Assembly (NCBI GenBank): GCA_947579665.1
Contig: CANPUZ010000063.1
Location: forward strand, 62,001-126,000
DNA from: Sympetrum striolatum
Lineage: Eukaryota; Arthropoda; Insecta; Odonata; Libellulidae
Length of the DNA stretch: 64,000 nucleotides
Direction of reading: 5' to 3'
Below are positions 1 to 11,749 of this stretch, piece after piece. The position numbers were made by a program, and so were the translations under genes. The notes beneath the pieces were generated by a model. The model saw only the letters and a list, made by a program, of their open reading frames with translations. It had not been told where the DNA came from and did no database searches. Position 1 is the stretch's first letter. Each line of letters starts with the position of its first letter.

Positions 1-950
1 CGACAAAAATTATTCGTTTTTCTTGCTTTTTTCGGTCAAATCTCGATAAAATAAGGAAAATCAAGGGAAAAAAGAGGATAAAAATTTATATTTCGCTAAA
101 ATTATTCGTTTTTCTTGCTTTTTTCGGTCAAATATCGATTAAATAAGGAAAATTAGGGGAAAAAAAGAGGAAAAAAATTGAAATTTCGCTAAAATTATTC
201 GTTTTTCTTGCTTTTTTCGGTCAAATCTCGATAAAATAAGGAAAATTAAGGGAAAAGAAGAAGAAAAAATTTAAATTTCGCTATAATTATTCGTTTTTCT
301 TGCTTTTTTCGGTCAAATCTCGATAAAATAAGGAAAATCAAGGGAAAAAAGATGATAAAAATTGAAATTTCGACAAAATTATTCGTTTTTCTTGCTTTTT
401 TCGGTCAAATATCGATAAAATAAGGAAAATCAAGGGAAAAAAGATGATAAAAATTAATATTTCGCTAAAATTATTCGTTTTTCTTGCTTTTTTCGGTCAA
501 ATATCGATAAAATAAGGAAAATTAAAGGAAAGAAAGGGGAAAAAAATTGAAATTTCGCTATAGTTATTCGTTTTTCTTGCTTTTTTCGGTCAAATCTCGA
601 TAAAATAAGGAAAATTAAGGGAAAAAAAGGGGAAAAAAATTGAAATTTCGCTAAAGTTTTTCGTTTTTCTTGCTTTTTTTCGGTCATATCTCGATAAAAT
701 AAGGAAAATTAAGGGAAAAAAAGAGGATAAAAATTGATATTTCGACAAAAATTATTCGTTTTTCTTGCTTTTTTCGGTCAAATCTCGATAAAATAAGGAA
801 AATCAAGGGAAAAAAGATGATAAAAATTGATATTTCGCTAAAATTATTCGTTTTTCTTGCTTTAATTGGTCAAATCTTGATAAAATAAGGAAAATTAAGG
901 GAAAAAACAGGAAAAAAATTGAAATTTCAATAAAATTATTCGTTTTTCTT
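1..950. repeat. Satellite segment with dispersed copies elsewhere in the array
   Basis: This stretch is a mosaic of segments that recur further along. Positions 1-310 recur at about 8,090-8,400 (offset 8,089), including the variant run GAAAAGAAGAAG followed by TTTAAATTTCGC. Positions about 361-720 recur at about 3,366-3,725 (offset near 3,006). Positions about 560-940 recur at about 4,216-4,595 (offset 3,655-3,656), through the CTAAAGTTTTTCG monomer and into the CTTTAATTGGTC monomers. Overlapping matches at different offsets indicate several rounds of duplication. There are no genes. Confidence 0.8.
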
Positions 951-2949
951 GCTTTAATTGGTCAAATCTTGATAAAATAAGGAAAATTAAGAGAAAAAAA
1001 CAGGATAAAAATTGATATTTCGCTAAAATTATTCGTTTTTCTTGCTTTTTTCGGTCAAATCTCGATAAAATAAGGAAAATTAAGGGAAAAAAAGGAAAAA
1101 AATTAAAATTTCGCTAAAATTATTCGTTTTTCTTGCTTTTTGCGGTCAAATCTCGATTATATAAGGAAAGTCAAGGGAAAAAAGATGATAAAAATTGAAA
1201 TTTCAATGAAATTATTCGTTTTTCTTGATTTTTTCGGTCAAATCTCGACAAAATAAGGAAAATCAAGGGAAAAAAGATGATAAAAATTGATATTTCGCTA
1301 AAATTATTCGTTTTTCTTGCTTTAATTGGTCAAATCTTGATAAAATAAGGAAAATTAAGGGAAAAAAACAGGAAAAAAATTGAAATTTCAATAAAATTAT
1401 TCGTTTTTCTTGCTTTAATTGGTCAAATCTTGATAAAATAAGGAAAATTAAGAGAAAAAAAACAGGATAAAAATTGATATTTCGCTAAAATTATTCGTTT
1501 TTCTTGCTTTTTTCGGTCAAATCTCGATAAAATAAGGAAAATTCGGGGAAAAAAAGAGGAAAAAAATTTAATTTCGCTAAAATTATTCGTTTTTCTTGTT
1601 TTTTTCGGTCAAATCTCGATAAAATAAGGAAAATTAAGGGAAAAAAGAGGATTAAAATTATTCGTTTTTCTTGCTTTTTCGGTCAAATCTCGATAAAATA
1701 AGGAAAATTAAGGGAAAAAAAGTGGAAAAAAATTGAAATTTCGCTAAAATTATTCGATTTACTTGGTTTTTTCGGCCAAATCTCGATAAAATAAGGAAAA
1801 TTAAGGGAAAAAAAGAGGAAAAAATTGAAATTTCGCTAAAATTATTCGTCTTTCTTGCTTTTTTCGGTCAAATCTCAATAAAATAAGGAAAATTAAGGGA
1901 AAAAAAGAGGAAAAAAATTGAAATTTCGCTTAAGTTATTCGTTTTTCTTTGTTTTTTTCGGTCAAATCTCGATAAAATAAGGAAAATTAAGGGAAAAAAA
2001 GATGATAAAAATTGATATTTCGCTAAAATTATTCGTTTTTCTTGCTTTAATTGGTCAAATCTTGATAAAATAAGGAAAATTAAGAGAAAAAAACAGGATA
2101 AAAATTGATATTTCGCTAAAATTATTCGTTTTTCTTGCTTTTTTCGGTCAAATCTCGATAAAATAAGGAAAATTAAGGGAAAAAAAGGAAAAAAATTAAA
2201 ATTTCGCTAAAATTATTCGTTTTTCTTGCTTTTTGCGGTCAAATCTCGATTATATAAGGAAAGTCAAGGGAAAAAAGATGATAAAAATTGAAATTTCAAT
2301 GAAATTATTCGTTTTTCTTGATTTTTTCGGTCAAATCTCGACAAAATAAGGAAAATCAAGGGAAAAAAGATGATAAAAATTGATATTTCGCTAAAATTAT
2401 TCGTTTTTCTTGCTTTTTTCGGTCAAATCTCGATAAAATAAGGAAAATTCGGGGAAAAAAAGAGGAAAAAAATTTAATTTCGCTAAAATTATTCGTTTTT
2501 CTTGTTTTTTTCGGTCAAATCTCGATAAAATAAGGAAAATTAAGGGAAAAAAGAGGATTAAAATTATTCGTTTTTCTTGCTTTTTCGGTCAAATCTCGAT
2601 AAAATAAGGAAAATTAAGGGAAAAAAAGAGGAAAAATATTGAAATTTCGCTAATATTATTCGATTTACTTGGTTTTTTCGGCCAAATCTCGATAAAATAA
2701 GGAAAATTAAGGGAAAAAAAGAGGAAAAAATTGAAATTTCGCTAAAATTATTCGTCTTTCTTGCTTTTTTCGGTCAAATCTCAATAAAATAAGGAAAATT
2801 AAGGGAAAAAAAGAGGAAAAAAATTGAAATTTCGCTTAAGTTATTCGTTTTTCTTTGTTTTTTTCGGTCAAATCTCGATAAAATAAGGAAAATTAAGGGA
2901 AAAAAAGATGATAAAAATTGATATTTCGCTAAAATTATTCGTTTTTCTT
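950..2949. repeat. ~1.0-kb higher-order tandem duplication, two copies
   Basis: Copy 1 is about 950-2,042 and copy 2 about 2,043-2,949. The first third aligns at offset 1,093, shown by the rare variant TGCGGTCAAATCTCGATTAT at 1,141 and 2,234. The rest aligns at offset 906, shown by the unique ATTCGGGG at about 1,541 and 2,447. The change of 187 bp is two monomers: copy 2 lacks the pair of CTTTAATTGGTC monomers that copy 1 carries at about 1,319-1,490. A related block recurs at 5.56-6.3 kb. Confidence 0.85.
1611..1684. repeat. 74-bp short monomer (internal deletion form)
   Basis: Here GAGGATTAAAATT runs directly into ATTCG, without the usual GATATTTCGCTAAAATT, and the following T run has five rather than six bases. 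The spacing between successive TCAAATCTCG motifs is 74 bp. The same form recurs near 2,550, 5,950, 11,010 and 20,005, always in the TGCGGTC-containing higher-order context, so it was spread by block duplication. Confidence 0.85.
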
Positions 2950-5561
2950 GCTTTAATTGGTAAATCTTAATAAAATAAGGAAAATTAAGGGAAAAAAATT
3001 GAAATTTCAATAAAATTATTCGTTTTTCTTGCTTTTTTCGGTCAAATCTCGATCAAAGAAGGAAATTAAGGGAAAAAAGAGGATAAAAATTGATATTTCG
3101 CTAAAATTATTCGTTTTTCTTGCTTTTTTCGGTCAACTATCGATTAAATAAGGAAAATTAGGGGAAAAAAAGAGGAAAAAAATTGAAATTTCGCTAAAAT
3201 TATACGTTTTTCTTGCTTTTTTCGGTCAAATCTCGATAAAATAAGGAAAATTAAGGGAAAAAAAGAGGATAAAAATTGATATTTCGCTAAAATTATTCGT
3301 TTTTCTTGCTTTTTTCGGCAAAATCTCGATAAAATAAGGAAAATCAAGGGAAAAAAGATGATAAAAATTGAAATTTCGACAAAATTATTCGTTTTTCTTG
3401 CTTTTTTCGGTCAAATATCGATAAAATAAGGAAAATCAAGGGAAAAAAGATGATAAAAATTAATATTTCGCTAAAATTATTCGTTTTTCTTGCTTTTTTT
3501 CGGTCAAATATCGATAAAATAAGGAAAATTAAGGGAAAAAAAGGGGAAAAAAATTGAAATTTCGCTATAGTTATTCGTTTTTCTTGCTTTTTTCGGTCAA
3601 ATCTCGATAAAATAAGGAAAATTAAGGGAAAAAAAGGGGAAAAAAATTGAAATTTCGCTAAAGTTTTTCGTTTTTCTTGCTTTTTTCGGTCATATCTCGA
3701 TAAAATAAGGAAAATTAAGGGAAAAAAAGAGGATAAAAATTGAAATTTCGCTAAAATTATTCGTTTTTCTTGCTTTTTTCGGTCAAATCTCGATAAAATA
3801 AGGAAAATTTAGGGAAAAAAAGAAGAAAAAAATTGAAATTTCTCTAAAATTATTCGTTTTACTTGCTTTTTTCGGCCAAATCTCGATAAAATAAGGAAAA
3901 TTAAGGAAAAAAGATAGGAAAAAAATTGAAATTTCGCTAAAATTATTCGTTTTTCTTGCTTTTTTCGGTCAAATCTCGATTAAATAAGGAAAATTAAGGG
4001 AAAAAAAGTGGAAAAAAATTGAAATTTCGCTATAATTATTCGTTTTCCTGCTTTTTTCGGTTAAATCTCGATAAAATAAGGAAAATTATGGGAAAAAAAG
4101 AGGATAAAAATTGAAATTTCGATAAAATTATTCATTTTTCTTGCTTTTTTCGGTCAAATCTCGATTAAATAAGGAAAATCAAGGGAAAAAAGATGATAAA
4201 AATTAATATTTCGCTAAAATTATTCGTTTTTCTTGCTTTTTTCGGTCAAATCTCGATAAAATAAGGAAAATTAAGGGAAAAAAAGGGGAAAAAAATTGAA
4301 ATTTCGCTAAAGTTTTTCGTTTTTCTTGCTTTTTTCGGTCATATCTCGATAAAATAAGGAAAATTAAGGGAAAAAAGGAGGATAAAAATTGATATTTCGA
4401 CAAAAATTATTCGTTTTTCTTGCTTTTTTCGGTCAAATCTCGATAAAATAAGGAAAATCAAGGGAAAAAAGATGATAAAAATTGATATTTCGCTAAAATT
4501 ATTCGTTTTTCTTGCTTTAATTGGTCAAATCTTGATAAAATAAGGAAAATTAAGGGAAAAAACAGGAAAAAAATTGAAATTTCAATAAAATTATTCGTTT
4601 TTCTTGCTTTAATTGGTCAAATCTTGATAAAATAAGGAAAATTAAGGGAAAAAAACAGGATAAAAATTGATATTTCGCTAAAATTATTCGTTTTTCTTGC
4701 TTTTTTCGGTCAAATCTCGATAAAATAAGGAAAATCAAGGGAAAAAAGATGATAAAAATTGAAATTTCGATAAAATTATTCGTTTTCCTTGCTTTTTTCG
4801 GTCAAATCTCGATAAAATAAGGAAAATTAAGGGAAAAAAAGAGGAAAAAAATTGAAATTTCGACAAAAATTATTCGTTTTTCTTGCTTTTTTCGGTCAAA
4901 TCTCGATAAAATAAGGTAAATCAAGGGAAAAAAGATGATAAAAATTGATATTTCGCTAAAATTATTCGTTTTTCTTGCTTTTTTCGGTCAAATATCGATT
5001 AAATAAGGAAAATTAGGGGAAAAATAGAGGAAAAAAATTGAAATTTCGCTAAAATTATTCGTTTTTCTTGCTTTTTTCGGTCAAATCTCGATAAAATAAG
5101 GAAAATTTAGGGAAAAAAAGAAGAAAAAAATTGAAATTTCTCTAAAATTATTCGTTTTACTTGCTTTTTTCGGCCAAATCTCGATAAAATAAGGAAAATT
5201 AAGGAAAAAAGATAGGAAAAAAATTGAAATTTCGCTAAAATTATTCGTTTTTCTTGCTTTTTTCGGTCAAATCTCGATTAAATAAGGAAAATTAAGGGAA
5301 AAAAAGTGGAAAAAAATTGAAATTTCGATAAAATTATTCATTTTTCTTGCTTTTTTCGGTCAAATCTCGATTAAATAAGGAAAATTAAGGGAAAAAAAGT
5401 GGAAAAAAATTGAAATTTCGCTAAAATTATTCGTTTTTCTTGCTTTTTTCGGTCAAATCTCGATAAAATAAGGAAAATTAAGGGAAAAGAAGAGGATAGA
5501 AATTGAAATTTCGATAAAATTATTCGTTTTTCTTGCTTTTTTCGGTCAAATCTCGATAAAA
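2950..5561. repeat. Mixed monomeric satellite segment
   Basis: Satellite monomers without one dominant higher-order unit. A local duplication links about 3,740-4,020 with 5,040-5,310 at offset 1,298. It is marked by AGGAAAATTTAGGG, then a TACTTGC monomer and AAGATAGG. About 4,430-4,800 recurs near 7,570-7,930 at offset 3,134. Parts of 3,366-4,595 match the start of the window. I see no gene or RNA here. Confidence 0.75.
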
Positions 5562-6310
5562 TAAGGAAAATTAAGGGAAAAAAAGGAAAAAAATTAAAAT
5601 TTCGCTAAAATTATTCGTTTTTCTTGCTTTTTGCGGTCAAATCTCGATTATATAAGGATAGTCAAGGGAAAAAAGATGATAAAAATTGAAATTTCAATGA
5701 AATTATTCGTTTTTTTTGATTTTTTCGGTCAAATCTCGACAAAATAAGGAAAATCAAGGGAAAAAAGATGATAAAAATTGATATTTCGCTAAAATTATTC
5801 GTTTTTCTTGCTTTTTTCGGTCAAATCTCGATAAAATAAGGAAAATTAGGGGAAAAAAAGAGGAAAAAAATTTAAATTTCGCTAAAATTATTCGTTTTTC
5901 TTTGTTTTTTTCGGTCAAATCTCGATAAAATAAGGAAAATTAAGGGAAAAAAGAGGATTAAAATTATTCGTTTTTCTTGCTTTTTCGGTCAAATCTCGAT
6001 AAAATAAGGAAAATTAAGGGAAAAAAAAGTGGAAAAAAATTGAAATTTCGCTTAAATTATTCGTTTTTCTTGCTTTTTTCGGTCAAATCTCGATAAAATA
6101 AGGAAAATTAAGGGAAAAAAAGAGGAAAAATATTGAAATTTCGCTAATATTATTCGATTTACTTGGTTTTTTCGGCCAAATCTCGATAAAATAAGGAAAA
6201 TTAAGGGAAAAAAAGAGGAAAAAATTGAAATTTCGCTAAAATTATTCGTCTTTCTTGCTTTTTTCGGTCAAATCTCAATAAAATAAGGAAAATTAAGGGA
6301 AAAAAAGAGG
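5562..6310. repeat. Dispersed third copy of the ~1.0-kb unit
   Basis: The diagnostic TGCGGTCAAATC monomer at 5,632 aligns with 2,234 (offset 3,398). The following order of variants is the same: CAATGAAATT, TCGACAAAATAAGG, a 74-bp short monomer, then the TTACTTGG and TCGTCTTTC monomers. By the TCGTCTTTC monomer (6,245 versus 2,751) the offset is 3,494, so this copy has one extra monomer at about 6,010-6,100. Confidence 0.8.
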
Positions 6311-8949
6311 AAAAAAATTGAAATTTCGCTAAAGTTATTCGTTTTTCTTTGTTTTTTTCGGTCAAATCTCGATAAAATAAGGAAAATTAAGGGAAAAAAA
6401 GAGGATAAAAATTGATATTTCGCTAAAATTATTCGTTTTTCTTGCTTTTTTCGGTCAAATCTCGATAACATAAGGAAAATCAAGGGAAAAAAGATGATAA
6501 AAATTGATATTTCGCTAAAATTATTCGTTTTTCTTGCTTTTATTGGTCAAATCTCGATAAAATAAGGAAAATTAAGGGAAAAAAACAGGAAAAAAATTGA
6601 AATTTCGCTAAAATTATTCGTTTTTCTTGCTTTTTTCGGTCAAATCTCGATAAAATAAGGAAAATTAAGGGAAAAAAGAGGATAAAAATTGATATTTCGC
6701 TAAAATTATTCGTTTTTCTTGCTTTTTTCGGTCAAATCTCGATAAAATAAGGAAAATTACGGGAAAAAAAGAGGAAAAAAATTGAAATTGCGCTAAAATT
6801 ATTCGTCTTTCTTGCTTTTTTCGGTCAAATCTCGATAAAATAAGGAAAATCAAGGGAAAAAAAGAGGAAAAAAATTGAAATTTCGCTAAAGTTTTTCGTT
6901 TTTCTTGCTTTTATTGGTCAAATCTCGATAAAATAAGGAAAATTAAGGGAAAAAAACAGGAAAAAAATTGAAATTTCGCTAAAATTATTAGTTTTTCTTG
7001 CTTTTTTCGGTCAAATCTCGATAAAATAGGGAAAATTAAGGGAAAAAAGAGGATAAAAATTGATATTTCGCTATAATTATTCGTTTTTCTTTCTTTTTTC
7101 GTACAAATATCGATAAAATAAGGAAAATTAGCGGAAAAAAACAGGAAAAAAATTGAAATTTCGCTAAAATTATTCGTTTTTCTTGCTTTTTTCGGTCAAA
7201 TCTCGATAAAATAAGGAAAATTAAGGGAAACAAGAGGATAAAAATTGATATTTCGCTAAAATTATTCGTTTTTCTTGCTTTTTTCGGTCAAATATCGATA
7301 AAATAAGGAAAATTAGGGGAAAAAAAGAGGAAAAAAATTGAAATTTCGCTAAAATTATTCGTTTTTCTTGCTTTTTTCGGTCAAATCTCGATAAAATAAG
7401 GAAAATTACGGGAAAAAAAGAGGATAAAAATTGATATTTCGCTAAAATTATTCGTTTTTCTTGCTTTTATTGGTCAAATCTCGATAAAATAAGGAAAATT
7501 AAGGGAAAAAACAGGAAAAAAAATTGAAATTTCGCTAAAATTATTCGTTTTTCTTGCTTTTTTCGGTCAAATCTCGATAAAATAAGGAAAATCAAGGGAA
7601 AAAAGATGATAAAAATTGATATTTCGCAAAAATCATTCGTTTTTCTTGCTTTAATTGGTCAAATCTTGATAAAATAAGGAAAATTAAGGGAAAAAAACAG
7701 GAAAAAAATTGAAATTTCAATAAAATTATTCGTTTTTCTTGCTTTAATTGGTCAAATCTTGATAAAATAAGGAAAATTAAGGGAAAAAAAACAGGATAAA
7801 AATTGATATTTCGCTAAAATTATTCGTTTTTCTTGCTTTTTTTTGGTCAAATCTCAATAAAATAAGGAAAATCAAGGGAAAAAAGATGATAAAAATTGAA
7901 ATTTCGATAAAATTATTCGTTTTCCTTGCTTTTTTCGGTCAAATCTCGATAAAATAAGGAAAATTAAGGGAAAAAAGAGGAAAAAAATTGAAATTTCGCT
8001 AAAGTTATTCGTTTTTCTTGCTTTTTTCGGTCAAATCTCGATAAAATAAGGAAAATTAAGGGAAAAAAAGAGGATAAAAATTGATATTTCGACAAAAATT
8101 ATTCGTTTTTCTTGCTTTTTTCGGTCAAATCTCGATAAAATAAGGAAAATCAAGGGAAAAAAGAGGATAAAAATTTATATTTCGCTAAAATTATTCGTTT
8201 TTCTTGCTTTTTTCGGTCAAATATCGATTAAATAAGGAAAATTAGGGGAAAAAAAGAGGAAAAAAATTGAAATTTCGCTAAAATTATTCGTTTTTCTTGC
8301 TTTTTTCGGTCAAATCTCGATAAAATAAGGAAAATTAAGGGAAAAGAAGAAGAAAAAATTTAAATTTCGCTATAATTATTCGTTTTTCTTGCTTTTTTTC
8401 GGTCAAATCTCGATAAAATAAGGAAAATCAAGGGAAAAAAGATGATAAAAATTGATATTATGCTAAAATTATTCGTTTTCCTAGCTTTTTTCGGTCAAAT
8501 CTCGATAAAATAAGGAAAATTAAGGGAAAAAAAGAAGAAAAAATTTAAATTTCGCTATAATTATTCGTTTTCCTGCTTTTTTCGGTTAAATCTCGATAAA
8601 ATAAGGAAAATTAAGGGAAAAAAGAGGATAAAAATTGAAATTTCGATAAATCTATTCGTTTTTCTTGCTTTTTTCGGTCAAATCTCGATAAAATAAGAAA
8701 AATTAAGGGAAAAGAAGAGGATAGAAATTGAAATTTCGATAAAATTATTCGTTTTTCTTGCTTTTTTTCGGTCAAATCGCGATAAAATAAGGAAAATTAA
8801 GGGAAAAAGTGGAAAAAAATTGAAATTTCGCTAAAATTATTCGTTTTTCTTGCTTTTTTCGGTCAAATCTCGATAAAATAAGAAAAATTAAGGGAAAAGA
8901 AGAGGATAGAAATTGAAATTTCGATAAAATTATTCGTTTTTCTTGCTTT
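6311..8949. repeat. Mixed monomeric satellite segment
   Basis: Satellite only. It contains monomers with CTTTTATTGGTC plus AACAGG, monomers with AAATTGCGC plus TCGTCTTTC, and from about 8,090 a copy of the first 310 bp of the window. The CCTGCTTTTTTCGGTTAAAT variant appears at 8,571 and again at 9,032, 461 bp (five monomers) apart. This leads into the 1,007-bp duplication that follows. No gene is visible. Confidence 0.75.
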
Positions 8950-10960
8950 TTTCGGTCAAATCTCGATAAAATAAGGAAAATTAAGGGAAAAAAAGAAGTA
9001 AAAATTTAAATTTCGCTATAATTTTTCGTTTTCCTGCTTTTTTCGGTTAAATCTCGATAAAATAAGGAAAATTAAGGGAAAAAAAGAGGATAAAAATTGA
9101 AATTTCGATAAAATTATTCGTTTTTCTTGCTTTTTTCGGTCAAATCTCGATTAAATAAGGAAAATTAAGGGAAAAAAAGTGGAAAAAAATTGAAATTTCG
9201 CTAAAATTATTCGTTTTTCTTGCTTTTTTCGGTCAAATCTCGAAAAAATAAGGAAAATTAAGGGAAAAGAAGAGGATAGAAATTGAAATTTCGATAAAAT
9301 TATTCGTTTTTCTTGCTTTTTTCGGTCAAATCTCGATAAAATAAGGAAAATTAAGGGAAAAAAAAGGAAAAAAAATAAAATTTCGCTAAAATTATTTGTT
9401 TTTCTCCTTTTTTTTTTGGTCAAATCTCGATAAAATAAGGAAAATTAAGGGAAAAGAAGAGGATAGAAATTGAAATTTCGATAAAATTGAAATTTCTTGC
9501 TTTTTTCGGTTAAATCTCGATTAATTACGGGAAAAAAAGAGGATAAGAATTGAAATTTCGCTAAAATTATTCGTTTTTCTTGCTTTTTTCGGTCATATCT
9601 CAATAAACTAAGGAAAATTAAGGGAAAAAAAGAGGAAAAAAATTTAAATTTCGCTAAAATTATTCGTTTTTCTTGCTTTTTGCGGTCAAATCTCGATAAT
9701 ATAAGGAAAGTCAAGGGAAAAAAGATGATAAAAATTGAAATTTCGATGAAATTATTCGTTTTTCTTGATTTTTTCGGTCAAATCTCGACAAAATAAGGAA
9801 AATCAAGGGAAAAAAGATGATAAAAATTGATATTTCGCTAAAATTATTCGTTTTTCTTGCTTTTTTCGGTCAACTCTAGATAAAATAAGGAAAATTAGGG
9901 GAAAAAAAGAGGAAAAAAATTTAAATTTCGCTAAAATTATTCGTTTTTCTTGCTTTTTTCGGTCAAATCTCGATAAAATAAGGAAAATTAAGGGAAAAAA
10001 AGAAGAAAAAATTTAAATTTCACTATAATTATTCGTTTTCCTGCTTTTTTCGGTTAAATCTCGATAAAATAAGGAAAATTAAGGGAAAAAAAGAGGATAA
10101 AAATTGAAATTTCGATAAAATTATTCGTTTTTCTTGCTTTTTTCGGTCAAATCTCGATTAAATAAGGAAAATTAAGGGAAAAAAAGTGGAAAAAAATTGA
10201 AATTTCGCTAAAATTATTCGTTTTTCTTGCTTTTTTCGGTCAAATCTCGATAAAATAAGAAAAATTGAGGGAAAAGAAGAGGATAGAAATTGAAATTTCG
10301 ATAAAATTATTCGTTTTTCTTGCTTTTTTCGGTCAAATCGCGATAAAATAAGGAAAATTAAGGGAAAAAAAAGGAAAAAAAATAAAATTTCGCTAAAATT
10401 ATTCGTTTTTCTCCTTTTTTTTTTTGGTCCAATCTCGATAAAATAAGGAAAATTAAGGGAAAAGAAGAGGATAGAAATTGAAATTTCGATAAAATTGAAA
10501 TTTCTTGCTTTTTTCGGTTAAATCTCGATTAATTACGGGAAAAAAAGAGGATAAGAATTGAAATTTCGCTAAAATTATTCGTTTTTCTTGCTTTTTTCGG
10601 TCATATCTCAATAAACTAAGGAAAATTAAGGGAAAAAAAGAGGAAAAAAATTGAAATTTCGCTAAAATTATTCGTTTTTCTTGCTTTTTGCGGTCAAATC
10701 TCGATTATATAAGGAAAGTCAAGGGAAAAAAGATGATAAAAATTGAAATTTCGATGAAATTATTCGTTTTTCTTGATTTTTTCGGTCAAATCTCGACAAA
10801 ATAAGGAAAATCAAGGGAAAAAAGATGATAAAAATTGATATTTCGCTAAAATTATTCGTTTTTCTTGCTTTTTTCGGTCAACTCTAGATAAAATAAGGAA
10901 AATTAGGGGAAAAAAAGAGGAAAAAAATTTAAATTTCGCTAAAATTATTCGTTTTTCTTG
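8950..10960. repeat. 1,007-bp higher-order tandem duplication, two copies
   Basis: Copy 1 is about 8,950-9,956 and copy 2 about 9,957-10,960. Shared markers at offset 1,007-1,008 are TTCCTGC (9,031 and 10,038), CTCCTTTTTTTTT (about 9,400 and 10,410), the rearranged monomer ATAAAATTGAAATTTCTTGC (about 9,481 and 10,487), CGATTAATTACGGG, and TGCGGTCAAATC (9,681 and 10,689). The length corresponds to about 11 monomers, some of them shortened. Confidence 0.85.
9480..9560. repeat. Rearranged short monomers with CGATTAATTACGGG
   Basis: Two adjacent irregular monomers: one reads ATAAAATTGAAATTTCTTGC in place of ATAAAATTATTCGTTTTTCT, and the next lacks about 10 bp between CGATTAA and the GGG motif. 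The pair recurs near 10,487, 15,527 and 19,481. A similar CGATTAATTA shortening is common after 55 kb (55,105, 56,388, 58,125, 59,412, 61,330 and later) but without the first rearrangement. Confidence 0.8.
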
Positions 10961-11700
10961 CTTTTTTCGGTCAAATCTCGATAAAATAAGGAAAATTAAG
11001 GGAAAAAAGAGGATTAAAATTATTCGTTTTTCTTGCTTTTTCGGTCAAATCTCGATAAAATAAGGAAAATTAAGGGGAAAAAAGTGGAAAAAAATTGAAA
11101 TTTCGCTAAAATTATTCGTTTTTCTTGCTTTTTTCGGTCAAATCTCGATAAAATAAGGAAAATTAAGGGATAAAAATTGAAATTTCGATAAAATTATTCG
11201 ATTTTCTTGCTTTTTTCGGTCAAATCTCGATAAAATAAGGAAAATTAAGGGAAAAAAAGAGGAAAAATATTGAAATTTCGCTAATATTATTCGTTTTACT
11301 TGCTTTTTTCGGCCAAATCTCGATAAAATAAGGAAAATTAAGGGAAAAAAAGAGGAAAAAAATTGAAATTTCGCTAAAATTATTCGTCTTTCTTGCTTTT
11401 TTCGGTCAAATCTCAATAAAATAAGGAAAATTAAGGGAAAAAAAGAGGAAAAAAATTGAAATTTCGCTAAAGTTATTCGTTTTTCTTTGTTTTTTTCGGT
11501 CAAATCTCGATAAAATAAGGAAAATTAAGGGAAGAAAAGAGGATAAAAATTGATATTTCGCTAAAATTATTCGTTTTTCTTGCTTTTTTCGGTCAAATCT
11601 CGATAACATAAGGAAAATCAAGGGAAAAAAGTTGATAAAAATTGATATTTCGCTAAAATTATTCAATTTTCTTGCTTTTATTGGTCAAATCTCGATAAAA
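10610..11700. repeat. Flanking block B, copy 1 (~1.1 kb)
   Basis: This block precedes the 3.95-kb duplication and matches 19,610-20,695 at offset about 8,996-8,997. Markers are TGCGGTCAAATC at 10,689 and 19,686, a 74-bp short monomer near 11,010 and 20,010, an 82-bp monomer near 11,165 and 20,162, and the TTCAATTTTCTTGC monomer near 11,662 and 20,658. The later copy carries a few private substitutions, for example TTTTTAGGCC. Confidence 0.8.
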
Positions 11701-11749
11701 TAAGGAAAATTAAGGGAAAAAAACAGGAAAAAAATTGAAATTTCGCTAA

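Noticed and set aside
9480..9530. Possible non-satellite insertion at the GAAATTTCTTGC irregularity
   Set aside because: The odd sequence is made only of monomer parts (GAAATTT and CTTGCTTTTTTCGG joined), recurs at three other sites in the same block context, and is explained by an internal rearrangement.
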